The notes beneath the pieces are model-generated. The model searched no databases. It saw nothing but the letters and a program-made list of their open reading frames with translations, and was not told the origin of the DNA. Position numbers and translations under genes: made by a program. From CAYYFX01 sp046330135 (GTDB lineage Bacteria; ARS69), in assembly GCA_046330135.1 (NCBI GenBank), contig JAXLTI010000003.1, forward strand, positions 1,054,001 through 1,118,000: a stretch of DNA of 64,000 nt. Direction: 5' to 3'. Numbering within the stretch: position 1 is the stretch's first letter; each line of letters starts with the position of its first letter. Below, one piece after another: positions 1-8,464 of this stretch.

Positions 1-332
1 TCGGGCTCACGTGGGTGGCGGACCTTCCGGACCCGGACTCCTTCCTCGCGTCGCTGTTCTTCACGCACGGCGCCTACAACATGTTCGGGTACTCCAACCC
101 CGTCGTGGACTCGCTCCTCGTGGCGGGCGCGCAGATGCGCGGCTCGATCGATCGCGCCGGCGTGTACCGCCGGGCCGAGCGGATCATCGTCGAAGACGTG
201 CCGGTGGTGCCGCTCTACAACGCGGAGAACACGTTCGCCGTGCGGACGAACGTGCGCGACCTGCTCATCACTCCGTTCGGCGTCGGCAACCTCTGCATGG
301 AAAGGATCTGGCTGGACTCGCCCGCGAGCTGA
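1..332 (+). CDS. ABC transporter substrate-binding protein, peptide type (C-terminal part)
   Basis: The gene enters from outside the window and only its last ~110 residues are present. The first complete codons read GLTWVADLPDPDSFL, a form of the W-x-A-D-Y-P-D-P-x-x-F motif near the C-terminus of the family 5 extracellular solute-binding proteins (oligopeptide, dipeptide or nickel uptake). It is followed by the usual helix with Y-R-x-A-E and 'VPVVPLYN', then a stop at 330-332. These proteins act in the periplasm and hand substrate to a membrane permease. The substrate cannot be told from this fragment. The gene ends 18 bases before the sensor kinase, so the two may be co-transcribed. It could be a sensory binding protein rather than a transport component; no permease or ATPase gene is visible. 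Confidence 0.8.
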   Translation, partial: GLTWVADLPDPDSFLASLFFTHGAYNMFGYSNPVVDSLLVAGAQMRGSIDRAGVYRRAERIIVEDVPVVPLYNAENTFAVRTNVRDLLITPFGVGNLCMERIWLDSPAS

Positions 333-350
333 GCCGGCCTCGAGACGACG

Positions 351-2690
351 ATGAAGCAGCGCCTCCTGAGCATGACGCGATCCATCCAATCGAGATTCAT
401 GATCTCGGTCGGCGGGCTCCTCGTGCTCTTGATGTGCGTCGTCACGGTCGCCGTGCATGACCGGTTGGCGCGGCTCCTCCTGCGGGAGACGCGGGCGCGC
501 GGCGTGGCGATCGCCCACTCCATCGGCGCGACGACCACGAACGCGCTGTTGAACTACGACTACGTGTCCCTCGCCCAGGCCTCCGTGGAGGCGGTGCAGG
601 AGGGCGGCATCGCGTACGTCGTGATCTTCGACAAGGAGGGGAAGGTCGCGGCGCACGCCGAGGGCGCGACGTTCCCCGACGTCCGTCCGGCGGTGCGCGT
701 CGACACGTTCGTGGCGACCCACGGCCGCCCCGCGCCGCGGCTTCGCGAGGAGACGGTCTCGGCCGGCCGCCGATCCATCGAGGTTCTCGACGTGGCCTAC
801 CCCGTGTACCTCGAGGACGGGGACGTGCAATGGGGCACCGTGCGGATCGGGCTCGACCTGACGCCCATGCGCAACGAGATCGCGCGTGTCCGGCTCATCC
901 TGCTGGCCATCGGGCTCGGCGGCGTTCTCCTCGCGCTCGGGGGGACGCGCGTGATCGCCCGGCGGATCACCCGGTCCATCGACGACCTCGCCCACGGCAC
1001 GATCGCGGTATCGCGCGGCAACCTGGACCACCGCATCGACATCCACACCGGCGACGAGATCGCCGTCCTCGCGAGCCACTTCAACCACATGACCGCCCAG
1101 GTGAAGCGGCACCGCGACGAGATCGCCGTCGCGAAGCGGGAGCTGGAGGCGCTCAACGCGACGCTCGAGGAGAAGGTGGCGAAGCGCACCGCGGAGTTCC
1201 TCGCCTCGGAGGAGAAGTACCGCATCCTCGTCGAGAGCTCCCCCGATCCGATCCTCATCGTGCAGGAAGGCGTGATCGTGTTCGTGAACCCCGCCTTCGA
1301 GCGCCTCTTCGGCTGGTCGCGCGAGGAGACGCTGCGCGGGGCGCTGCGCATGGAGGAGCTCTTCGACCCTCTCGACCGCGCGCGCGCCCTGGCGGACCTG
1401 GAGGCGATCGTGGCCGGGGAATCGCGCGAGGCCGCGGAGTATCGCGGCGTCGCCAAGCAGGGCGAGGCCAAGATCTTCGAGATGCGCGGCATGCGCATCA
1501 CCTACCTCGATGCTCCCGCGGTCGAGCTCATCCTCATGGACACGACCGAGAAGAAGGCCCTGCAGGAGACCCTCATCCAGCACGAGAAGCTGCGCGCGCT
1601 CGGCGAGCTGGCGAGCGGCGTGGCCCACGACTTCAACAACATCCTCGGAATCATCCTGGGGCGTTCTCAGCTCCTCCAGCGGCGCGTGGAGGACAAGGAG
1701 ATCGTTCGCGGGCTCAAGACCATCGAGCGCGCCGCCCAGGACGGAGGTGAGACCGTGCGTCGCATCCAGGACTTCGCGCGCTCGCGCACCGAGCGGAACT
1801 TCGAGCTCATCGACGTCAACGCGTTGCTGCAGGAGGTCGTCGAGATCACGCGGACGCGCTGGCGCGACCAGGCGGAGGTGCGCGACGTCCGCATCGACGT
1901 CCGCCTCGACCTGGGCGCGGTGGCGCCCGTGCGCGGCAACGGCGCGGAGCTCCGCGAGGTCTACACGAACCTCGTCTTCAACTCGGTCGACGCGATGCCG
2001 GCCGGCGGGACGATCACCTTCACGAGCCGCATGGACGCGGACGTCGTCGTCGTGGAGGTGCGCGACACCGGCCAGGGGATGGACGACGACGTGCGCGCGA
2101 GGATCTTCGACCCGTTCTTCACCACGAAGGGCCCGAAGGGGATGGGCCTCGGCATGTCGGTCGTGTACGGAATCGTCGAGCGGCACAACGGCAAGATCGA
2201 CGTGGATTCGGCGCCCGATCGGGGGACGTGCTTCACGATCCGCATCCCGGCGGCGGAGCGCGCCGCGTCCGCCGAGAGACCGGACTCGAGCGTGCCGGAC
2301 ACGCGGTCCGCGCGGGTCCTCGTCGTGGACGACGAGCCGGACATCCTCGATCTCGTGTCGGACATCCTGGCGACGGCGGGGCACCACGTGGACACGGCGA
2401 TCAGCGGCCCGGCCGCTCTGCGACTCCTCGAGGAGCGCCGCTACGACCTGATGTTCTGCGACCTCGGCATGCGCGAGATGTCCGGTTGGGAAGTCGTGGC
2501 CGCCGTGCGCAACGTGGACCGCACCATCGCCATCGCGCTCCTCACCGGCTGGGGCGCCACGCTCAGCGAGGACCGCCTGAGCGAGTACGGCATCGACGCG
2601 GTGCTCAGCAAGCCGTTCGAGATGGAGCGGATCCTGCGCACCGTGCAGCAGGTCGCCGAGCGCAAGGCCGCCAAGTCGGTGGCGGGGTAG
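351..2690 (+). CDS. Hybrid sensor histidine kinase with C-terminal receiver domain
   Basis: A 779-residue two-component protein. A transmembrane helix (about 17-36) and a second one (about 181-198) frame a periplasmic sensor region of ~140 residues. HAMP (about 200-255), a coiled linker and a PAS domain (about 287-400) follow. The kinase core has the H-box G-V-A-H-D-F-N-N with phospho-acceptor His426, the N-box around 544-550 and G-box D-T-G-Q-G-M (572-577). A receiver domain (about 655-770) keeps the acidic pair D660/D661, phospho-acceptor Asp704 and Lys754 in S-K-P-F. The H-D-F-N-N box is typical of NtrB-like and hybrid kinases. It starts 18 bases after the upstream binding protein, which could supply the ligand signal (inference). 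No DNA-binding output is fused, so signalling probably passes on through a separate partner. The ATG at 372 is an alternative start. Confidence 0.9.
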   Translation: MKQRLLSMTRSIQSRFMISVGGLLVLLMCVVTVAVHDRLARLLLRETRARGVAIAHSIGATTTNALLNYDYVSLAQASVEAVQEGGIAYVVIFDKEGKVAAHAEGATFPDVRPAVRVDTFVATHGRPAPRLREETVSAGRRSIEVLDVAYPVYLEDGDVQWGTVRIGLDLTPMRNEIARVRLILLAIGLGGVLLALGGTRVIARRITRSIDDLAHGTIAVSRGNLDHRIDIHTGDEIAVLASHFNHMTAQVKRHRDEIAVAKRELEALNATLEEKVAKRTAEFLASEEKYRILVESSPDPILIVQEGVIVFVNPAFERLFGWSREETLRGALRMEELFDPLDRARALADLEAIVAGESREAAEYRGVAKQGEAKIFEMRGMRITYLDAPAVELILMDTTEKKALQETLIQHEKLRALGELASGVAHDFNNILGIILGRSQLLQRRVEDKEIVRGLKTIERAAQDGGETVRRIQDFARSRTERNFELIDVNALLQEVVEITRTRWRDQAEVRDVRIDVRLDLGAVAPVRGNGAELREVYTNLVFNSVDAMPAGGTITFTSRMDADVVVVEVRDTGQGMDDDVRARIFDPFFTTKGPKGMGLGMSVVYGIVERHNGKIDVDSAPDRGTCFTIRIPAAERAASAERPDSSVPDTRSARVLVVDDEPDILDLVSDILATAGHHVDTAISGPAALRLLEERRYDLMFCDLGMREMSGWEVVAAVRNVDRTIAIALLTGWGATLSEDRLSEYGIDAVLSKPFEMERILRTVQQVAERKAAKSVAG

Positions 2691-2735
2691 CGCGCGCGTC
2701 GCGCGCGGACGCCCGGCCGGATCGGCGCGGGCGAT
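2691..2735. terminator. Possible bidirectional terminator between convergent genes
   Basis: The 45-base gap between the sensor kinase and the convergent ftcD holds a short alternating GC inverted repeat (gcgcgc, gtc, gcgcgc, about 2692-2706). It has no T-run on either side, so intrinsic termination is only a guess. Confidence 0.25.
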
Positions 2736-4433
2736 CTACGCTTCCTGGGGCTGGCCGGCGCCCTTCTCCAGCGCTTCACGCACGGCGCGAGCGGTCCGAT
2801 CCGTGGACGACGTCACGCGCGCGAGCGCGACCTCCGCCCGGCGCCGAACGCCGGCGGCCCACTCGAGGTCGTCGGCCCCCGCGAGGTTGATGAGCACGTT
2901 GTAGTACGCGCCCTCCGCGCACGCGCGCGCCGCCAGGGCCGTCACGCCCGCGTCCGAGCGCGAGTTGGGGTTCCCCGAGGTCGCGACCTCCGCCGCCAGC
3001 TCGGCCGCCCGGCCCGTGCGCTCCAGCACTTCGAGCGGCACCTCGGTGGCTCTTCGCGTGGCGGCGCGCAACGCTTGGCCGCGCGCGGCGATCTCTTCGG
3101 GCGAGCCCTTCGGCAGCCGCGACGCCGCCTGCATCGCGCGGAAGGCGTCCGTGTCCCGGTCGACGTCGCGCAGGAACTCCTCCTTGAGGAGCTGCGCGTC
3201 CACACCGAGGTCCGTCATCCGCTCCCACGCCCCCTCCAGCCCCTTCTTGCCCGCGGTGAGGCTGGCCACCATCGACGAGAGCGCCGAGGACATGCTGCCC
3301 ATGAGCGCGGCGGCGCTGCCGCCGCCGGGGGCCGGGCTGTCGCTCGAGAGCTCGTCCACGAAATCCGTGAGCGTGCGGTCCACGAGGAGCCCCGTGCGCC
3401 GCAGGCGGTACTCGAGGATCTTCTGGCTCGCGTCGAAGGGCACGAGATCGCCGAGCCCGAGGCTCTTGACCGCGACGTGCACGAGCTCCCGCTCCGGGAC
3501 GCCGGGGGGGAGGCCTTGTTTGCGGAGATAGTGCTGCCCCGCGAGGCGGACGGCGTCCAGGGGAACGACGCCCACGATCTCGCTGCCCGTGGCGCGCAGC
3601 CCGCGCCGGCGCGCGCCTTCGTCGACCGCGTCGAAGACGTCGTGCAGCGAGGTGACCTTGAAGTTCGTGAGGTTGATGGACACCTGCGCGATGCCGTGCT
3701 CGGGCAGGGTCCAGCCCACGGCGCGACACTCGCGGAAGCGCCCGGGGACGGTGACGAAGTTGCCCTGCGCGTCGCGCACGTGGTTGCCGCCGTCGTCGCG
3801 CGCCCGGCGCCCGCTCTCGCGGATGTCGAGCGCGATGTCGTGCGCGAGGCGCCGCGAGCGCGTGTTCAGGTTCACGTTGTACGCGATGAGGAACTCGCGC
3901 GCGCCGATCGCCGTGGCGCCCGTGTCGGGGCGGAACTCGTGCGGGCCGAAGTCCGGCTTCCACTCCGGCTTGCCGACGCGCGCGGCGAGGCCCTCGTACT
4001 CGCCGGCGCGCACGTCGGCGAGGCTCCGGCGCTCCGCGGAGGAGGCCGCGAACCCGTAGAGGTAGACGGGAATGCCGAGCTCCTCGCCCACCCGTCGTCC
4101 GAGGCGCCGCGCGAGAGCGGCGCAGTCGTCCATCGTGACGCCGCGCACCGGCACGAACGGGCAGACGTCGGTGGCGCCCATGCGCGGATGCGCGCCGCGG
4201 TGCGCCCGCATGTCGATGCGCTTCGCCGCCTCGGCGATCGCCCGGAACGCCGCCTCCACCACGTCGTCCGGCTCGCCCACGAGCGTGACGACCGTGCGGT
4301 TCGTGTCCGTCCCGGGGTCCACGTCGAGCAGCTCGACGCCGTCGACGCTCCGGATCGCCGCCGCGATCGCGTCGATCTTCGCGCGGTCCCTTCCTTCGCT
4401 GAAGTTGGGGACGCACTCGACGATGCGGTCCAT
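2736..4433 (-). CDS. ftcD: Bifunctional glutamate formimidoyltransferase / formimidotetrahydrofolate cyclodeaminase
   Basis: A 565-residue fusion. The N-terminal ~325 residues are the formiminotransferase, beginning with the family signature V-E-C-V-P-N-F-S-E-G. The rest is the cyclodeaminase, with the P-G-G-G-S-A-A-A glycine-rich segment and the helical C-terminal part. The enzyme moves the formimino group of N-formimino-glutamate to tetrahydrofolate and releases ammonia to give 5,10-methenyl-THF, the last step of one histidine-degradation route. Bacteria often encode the halves separately, so the fused form is notable. The ATG at 4433 is preceded by GGAGG and begins exactly at the conserved N-terminus; the reading frame stays open for 41 further codons upstream without homology. 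The partner genes hutU and hutI lie 40 kb away at 44176-47111. Confidence 0.95.
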   Translation of the reverse strand: MDRIVECVPNFSEGRDRAKIDAIAAAIRSVDGVELLDVDPGTDTNRTVVTLVGEPDDVVEAAFRAIAEAAKRIDMRAHRGAHPRMGATDVCPFVPVRGVTMDDCAALARRLGRRVGEELGIPVYLYGFAASSAERRSLADVRAGEYEGLAARVGKPEWKPDFGPHEFRPDTGATAIGAREFLIAYNVNLNTRSRRLAHDIALDIRESGRRARDDGGNHVRDAQGNFVTVPGRFRECRAVGWTLPEHGIAQVSINLTNFKVTSLHDVFDAVDEGARRRGLRATGSEIVGVVPLDAVRLAGQHYLRKQGLPPGVPERELVHVAVKSLGLGDLVPFDASQKILEYRLRRTGLLVDRTLTDFVDELSSDSPAPGGGSAAALMGSMSSALSSMVASLTAGKKGLEGAWERMTDLGVDAQLLKEEFLRDVDRDTDAFRAMQAASRLPKGSPEEIAARGQALRAATRRATEVPLEVLERTGRAAELAAEVATSGNPNSRSDAGVTALAARACAEGAYYNVLINLAGADDLEWAAGVRRRAEVALARVTSSTDRTARAVREALEKGAGQPQEA

Positions 4434-4782
4434 GGCTCCCTCCGCTGCCGCGCTCACCCGGCGGCCGGCGCCGCGGGTCGGGGGCTCGTCCACCCGCCTT
4501 CGGCACGCCGCGTTCGAGCGTCCCGAACGATACGCCGCAGGTCTCCGGTGGGCCACCGGGATCCGGAAGCCGTGAGCAAGCGGCGCCGACCCGCTCCGAG
4601 AGAGGATCGCGGGGCCCCGGCACTCGCCGAAACGCCGAAACGGTGTACTCTACCAGGCCCGAGGATGGGGCGGGAAAACCTGCGCGAAAGTGGTATGCTG
4701 TGCACACTATCCGGCAAGCCGGGTGCCGGGATCCCCGAGGAGCCGCTCCCACAGAACCGAAGCGAACGAGGTAGCTGGAATC
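4434..4782. promoter_or_regulatory. Divergent intergenic region with extended -10 promoter candidate
   Basis: 349 bases separate divergent ftcD and the S1-domain gene. An extended -10 element TGG-TATGCT (4691-4699) points toward the S1 gene, about 85 bases before its ATG. No good -35 is seen at 17 bp, consistent with an extended -10 type. A GAGGTAG ribosome-binding site lies at 4768-4774. Nothing else recognisable is present. Confidence 0.4.
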
Positions 4783-6267
4783 ATGGACGCCAGGCCCGAA
4801 GACGAAACGACGAAGCCCGAAGTACCGGTCGCCGCGGACAGTGCGCCGGTGCCGTCTCCAACCGCTCAGGCGAGTCAGGAGCCGGAGGTCGAAGTCGCAG
4901 CGTCTTCGCAGCCGCCCGAGGATACGGTCGCCCACCAGACGGCGCCCCAGTCCGCGGAGTCGGACGGGGCTGCCAACGGCGCATCCGCCGCCGCCGCGCT
5001 GGCCGCCCCCAGCGCGCCGTCGCCCCGCAAGGGGGGGCGTCTCCACGGCAAGATCGTGAAGATCGGCGAGGAGAGCGCTTTCGTGGACTTCGGAGGGCGC
5101 GAAGAGGCGTCCCTGGACCTCAAGGAGTTGAAGGACCCGGAGGGCAACCTCACGCGGAAGGTCGGCGACGAGGTTCGCGGCGTCGTCATTTCCGTGGACT
5201 CCGGGGTCCGCATGTCCCTCCGCGTCGGCAAGGGCACCCCGGCCAACCTGCCGGCGCTCGCCGAGGCCGCCCAGAGCGGAATCCCGGTGGAAGGGCGGGT
5301 CACGGGCGTGAACAAGGGCGGGCTCGTCGTCCAGATCCTGGGTGTGCGCGCCTTCTGCCCGTTCTCCCAGATCGACCGCCACTGGGTGGAGGACCCGTCC
5401 ACCTTCGTCGGGCAGAAGCTCCAGTTCCGCGTGTCGTCCGCGGATCCGAAGGGGCGGAACGTCGTGCTCTCTCGTCGCGCGCTGATCGAGCAGGAGACGA
5501 AGGAGAAGGCGGAAGGGCTGCGCCACGAGCTGTCGGTGGGCAAGGTCGTGAAGGGTGTCGTCGCGCGCCTCCGGCCCTTCGGCGCGTTCGTGGACCTCGG
5601 CGGCATCGACGGCCTCATCCACGTCTCCGAGATCAGCCACACGCGCGTCAAGGACCCCTCGGACGTCCTGAAGGTGGGCCAAGAGGTCGAGGTCCGCGTG
5701 CGGAGCATCGAGAATCTGGGCCGCCCGGACGAGCGCATCGGGCTCTCGCTCAAGGATCTGCAGCAGGATCCGTGGGAGAAGCTGGTGGAGAGCCTCGCAC
5801 CGGGCTCCCGCATTCCGGCGAAGGTCGTGCGGCTCGCGGATTTCGGCGCGTTCATGGAGATCGCGCCGGGGGTGGACGGACTCGCGCACGTCTCCACGCT
5901 CGCGGATCACCGCGTGGGTCATCCGTCGGAGATCCTGCAGGTCGGTCAGGAGCTGGAAGTGTGGGTCATCTCCGTGGACCGCGCCTCGCGTCGGATCTCG
6001 CTCTCGGTCATGGATCCCGCCGCGCGCGCGGAGCGGATGAGCAGCAGCCGCGCGCCGCGCGAGGAATCGTGGACGGGCGGCGAGATTCCGGAGGCTCCGA
6101 AGCGCGAAGGCGGGAGGCGCCGGGATCGCGAGGGCGGGCGCAAGCGCGACCGCGAGAGCCGTCGCGACTCTTGGCACGACGAGGGGGACAGCCGCTCGTT
6201 CCGCCAGGACCAGGGCGGCATGACGTCGATGCAGGAAGCCTTCCAGCGGATGCGCGAGCGGAACTAG
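4783..6267 (+). CDS. S1 RNA-binding domain protein (ribosomal protein S1-like)
   Basis: 494 residues. An Ala/Pro/Glu-rich acidic leader (about 1-80) is followed by four S1/OB-fold repeats: about 85-155, 165-245, 253-325 and 340-412. The third and fourth carry the clearest signature, G-A-F-V-D-L-G and G-A-F-M-E-I with D-G-L-(I/A)-H-V-S. The tail (about 425-490) is rich in Arg, Asp and Glu. Four S1 repeats resemble the short S1 proteins of Bacillus and other phyla, which bind single-stranded RNA and help mRNA dock on the 30S subunit. The long acidic N-terminus and charged tail differ from E. coli RpsA (six repeats). A dedicated RpsA may exist elsewhere, so no symbol is given. The start ATG at 4783 has GAGGTAG nine bases upstream; the open frame before it lacks homology. 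Confidence 0.85.
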   Translation: MDARPEDETTKPEVPVAADSAPVPSPTAQASQEPEVEVAASSQPPEDTVAHQTAPQSAESDGAANGASAAAALAAPSAPSPRKGGRLHGKIVKIGEESAFVDFGGREEASLDLKELKDPEGNLTRKVGDEVRGVVISVDSGVRMSLRVGKGTPANLPALAEAAQSGIPVEGRVTGVNKGGLVVQILGVRAFCPFSQIDRHWVEDPSTFVGQKLQFRVSSADPKGRNVVLSRRALIEQETKEKAEGLRHELSVGKVVKGVVARLRPFGAFVDLGGIDGLIHVSEISHTRVKDPSDVLKVGQEVEVRVRSIENLGRPDERIGLSLKDLQQDPWEKLVESLAPGSRIPAKVVRLADFGAFMEIAPGVDGLAHVSTLADHRVGHPSEILQVGQELEVWVISVDRASRRISLSVMDPAARAERMSSSRAPREESWTGGEIPEAPKREGGRRRDREGGRKRDRESRRDSWHDEGDSRSFRQDQGGMTSMQEAFQRMRERN

Positions 6268-6341
6268 CGCCCGATCCGCCGAGGCGCGCGCGAACGGCTC
6301 GTTCTCCGTCGAGCAGGGTCCTCCGCCGGGCGAGGCGCGGC

Positions 6342-6824
6342 TTACTCTCCGCCCAGCGTGGCGTCCAGCAGGGCCACGCGCTCCTCGCCCAGGCGCTTCG
6401 CGCGATCCAGCAGTGAGCGCGCCGAGGACTCCTCCTCGCGTTGCTCGGCCACGAACCACTGCACGAACTCGAGCGTGGAGAGGTCCTTCTCCGCCTGCGC
6501 GGTCTCCGCGATCGCCCAGATGCGTCGGGTGACGTCCTCCTCGGCCTCCAGGTAGGCGCGGAGGACGTCCTGCACGGTGCTCCAGCCGCGACGAGGCTCC
6601 GGGATGGCGGGAATGGCCACCTGGGCGTCCACCTCCGCCACGTAGCGCACGAACTTGAGCGCGTGTTCGTTCTCCTCCGTGGCCTGCTTGTAGAAGTACT
6701 TGGCGAAGCCCGGCAGGCCCTGTTCTTCGAACCACGCCGCCATCGCGACGTACTGGATGGACGCGAAGAACTCCCGGCCGATCTGGGCGTTCACCGACTC
6801 CGTCAATTTCGCAGAGAGCTTCAT
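6342..6824 (-). CDS. Ferritin (non-heme, bacterial FtnA type)
   Basis: 160 residues, the usual length for bacterial ferritin. It begins M-K-L-S and has the iron-site pattern: a Glu in R-E-F-F-A-S (residue 18), E-x-x-H in E-E-N-E-H-A (about 50-54), a Glu in the third helix and A-E-Q-R-E-E-E in the fourth. No heme-binding Met of bacterioferritin is evident. Cytosolic ferritins oxidise Fe(II) at a di-iron site and store it in a 24-mer. Neighbouring heme and cytochrome oxidase genes make iron storage plausible in context. The ATG at 6824 fits the conserved N-terminus; the frame stays open 57 codons further upstream with no similarity. It is convergent with the S1 gene and divergent from heme O synthase. 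Confidence 0.9.
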   Translation of the reverse strand: MKLSAKLTESVNAQIGREFFASIQYVAMAAWFEEQGLPGFAKYFYKQATEENEHALKFVRYVAEVDAQVAIPAIPEPRRGWSTVQDVLRAYLEAEEDVTRRIWAIAETAQAEKDLSTLEFVQWFVAEQREEESSARSLLDRAKRLGEERVALLDATLGGE

Positions 6825-6988
6825 GGTCCGGTCTCCCGGGTGCGAGGGGTGCGCCGCTTCGCGGCGGCGGGCGAGGCGCCATCCTAACGGCGGGTCCCGG
6901 ATCGGCCAAGGGCCTTGACGCGCGCTCGCCCGCACCGCACCATCTCCGCTTTCCGGCCGGACGCTGCCGGACTCCGCACGAGGTTCCG

Positions 6989-7918
6989 ATGCCACCGCCG
7001 TCCCCGCCGTCGGCCGCCCTCCCGCGGCCCCCTCGCGTTGCCGTCGCGCTTCCCGCGCGCTGGGCGGCGTACGTCGAGCTCACGAAGCCGCGCCTGCTCT
7101 CCCTCGTCATCGTGACCACGGTGCTCGGGTACCTGCTCGCGGGAGGGTCCGCGGCAGATTGGAGGCGCCTGCTCGCGACGGCCGTGGGCACCTCGCTCGT
7201 CGGGGGAGGGGCGAACGCTCTCAACCAGTGGTGGGAGGTCCTCCGCGACGCGCGCATGCGCCGCACGCAAGGGCGCCCGCTGCCCACGCATCGCGTCTCC
7301 CGGCGCGAGAGCGTCGTCGTCGCCCTGCTCCTGACCGGCGCCGGGCTCGTCGTTCTCGCCGCCGGCGTGCAGGGGCTGACCGCGTCGCTCGCGCTCGCGT
7401 CGTGGTGCCTGTACGTGTTCGCGTACACGCCGCTCAAGCCGCGGACCCCGTTCAACACCATCGTGGGCGCCGTGTCGGGCGCCATCCCGCCGGCCATCGG
7501 CTGGACCGCCGCCACGGGGAGGGTGGGCGCGGGGGCGTGGGTGCTCTTCGCCATCCTCTTCGTCTGGCAGATCCCGCACTTCCTCTCGATCGCGTGGATC
7601 CATCGCCGCGATTACGAGGCCGGCGGTTTCCGCATGCTTCCGGTCGTCGATCCAGACGGAAGCTCCACGTTCACGATCGCCGTCGCCTACGCGCTGGGAC
7701 TCCTCCCCGCCGCCTGGGCCGCCGCGTTCGCGGGCCTCGCCGGCTGGCTGTATCTCGTGGGCTCCACGCTGCTGGGCCTCGGCATGGTCGCGGCCGCGCT
7801 GGCCCTGCACCGCAAGCGCACCGTCGAGTCGGCGCGCGCCCTCTTCTTCGCGAGCCTCGCCTACCTGCCGAGCCTCTTCCTGCTCATGCTGCTCGACCCG
7901 ACGCGCCTCCCGCGCTAG
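6989..7918 (+). CDS. ctaB: Protoheme IX farnesyltransferase (heme O synthase)
   Basis: 309 residues, a UbiA-family membrane prenyltransferase with about nine hydrophobic helices. It shows the heme O synthase signature N-Q-W-W-E-V-L-R-D-A-R-M-R-R-T (N-x-x-x-E-x-x-x-D-x-x-M-x-R-T form), the second loop R-R-D-Y-E-A-G-G-F-x-M-L-P-V, and F-x-W-Q-I-P-H-F. It attaches a farnesyl group to heme B to make heme O, the precursor of heme A used by caa3/aa3 oxidases. It is encoded on the opposite strand and just beyond the 3' end of the oxidase cluster, whereas heme A synthase lies upstream of that cluster (24010-25332). The N-terminal ~20 residues are Pro/Ala-rich and poorly conserved, so a later start is possible. 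Confidence 0.95.
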   Translation: MPPPSPPSAALPRPPRVAVALPARWAAYVELTKPRLLSLVIVTTVLGYLLAGGSAADWRRLLATAVGTSLVGGGANALNQWWEVLRDARMRRTQGRPLPTHRVSRRESVVVALLLTGAGLVVLAAGVQGLTASLALASWCLYVFAYTPLKPRTPFNTIVGAVSGAIPPAIGWTAATGRVGAGAWVLFAILFVWQIPHFLSIAWIHRRDYEAGGFRMLPVVDPDGSSTFTIAVAYALGLLPAAWAAAFAGLAGWLYLVGSTLLGLGMVAAALALHRKRTVESARALFFASLAYLPSLFLLMLLDPTRLPR

Positions 7919-7949
7919 GGCTGCGCCCGCTCGTCTCGTCGGCTCGGAT

Positions 7950-8331
7950 CCGTGTCAGGGTTCGCTCGTCTCGCCTCGGGGCCGGCCTCTTCGCCTCGGA
8001 CGGCTCAGACGTCCTGGCCGCAGCGCCCTCCCGCTCCGTCGCCTCCGCCATCCGTGGCTCCGGCTCCTCCGCGAAGCCGCGTCGAAGAGGCCGGCCCCGA
8101 GGCGAGACCGATACCGGGTCGCGGCGGCTGAGACCGGCACGCACCGAATCCCTCGGCCAGCCGTCGAAGGTCCGCCGACAACCACGGCAGCCTCGCGCGG
8201 TCTGCGCCGGCTCACGGTGAGGCCGCTCCGGCCCCTCGGATCGGCGGCGACGCGGGCGGCGTCCCGGGGGCTGGCGTACGTCGAGGCAGGATCGGGCATC
8301 GCCGTCGGATGAGTCCGCTCGATCTCACGGC
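7950..8331. repeat. Dispersed intergenic hairpin element, copy 1
   Basis: A non-coding block with a counterpart, reversed, at 63486-64000. Its core is a perfect 26-bp inverted repeat (7968-7993 with 8083-8108, arms beginning gtctcgcctcggggccgg) around an ~89-bp spacer, giving a MITE-sized unit of 141 bp. The first 54 bases (7950-8003) are identical to the complement of 63946-63999. Positions 8292-8331 match the complement of about 63693-63732 with one or two differences. Open reading frames through it are byproducts of base composition. It separates the convergent ctaB and COX3-like genes, so it may also act as a transcription barrier. Confidence 0.85.
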
Positions 8332-8430
8332 GCCGACGCATGCATCACGTGCGTTCACGAAGCCGCCGACGCGTGCATCACGTGCGTTCACGAAACCGCC
8401 GACGCGTGCATCACGTGCGACACGTTCCTC
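8332..8430. repeat. 33-bp tandem repeat, three units
   Basis: Units begin at 8332, 8365 and 8398 and share the core gccgacgcgtgcatcacgtg. Units 1 and 2 differ at only a few positions; unit 3 diverges after ~22 bases. A partial fourth core (gatgcgtgcatcacga) follows at about 8438-8453. A single reversed copy of the core occurs at about 63490-63515, so the motif belongs to the same composite repeat family as the adjoining hairpin element. The block ends just before the stop codon of the COX3-like gene. Confidence 0.85.
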
Positions 8431-8464
8431 AACGTGCGATGCGTGCATCACGAGGGCGCCGCCG

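Noticed and set aside
2776..7554. A 1592-codon reverse-strand open frame and other very long antisense frames
   Set aside because: They lie opposite or out of frame with well-recognised genes (ftcD, S1 protein, ferritin, ctaB) and read as Arg/Ala/Gly-rich shadows produced by high G+C.
8332..8430. Possible CRISPR array from the 33-bp repeats
   Set aside because: Units are directly adjacent with no unique spacers and there are no cas genes.
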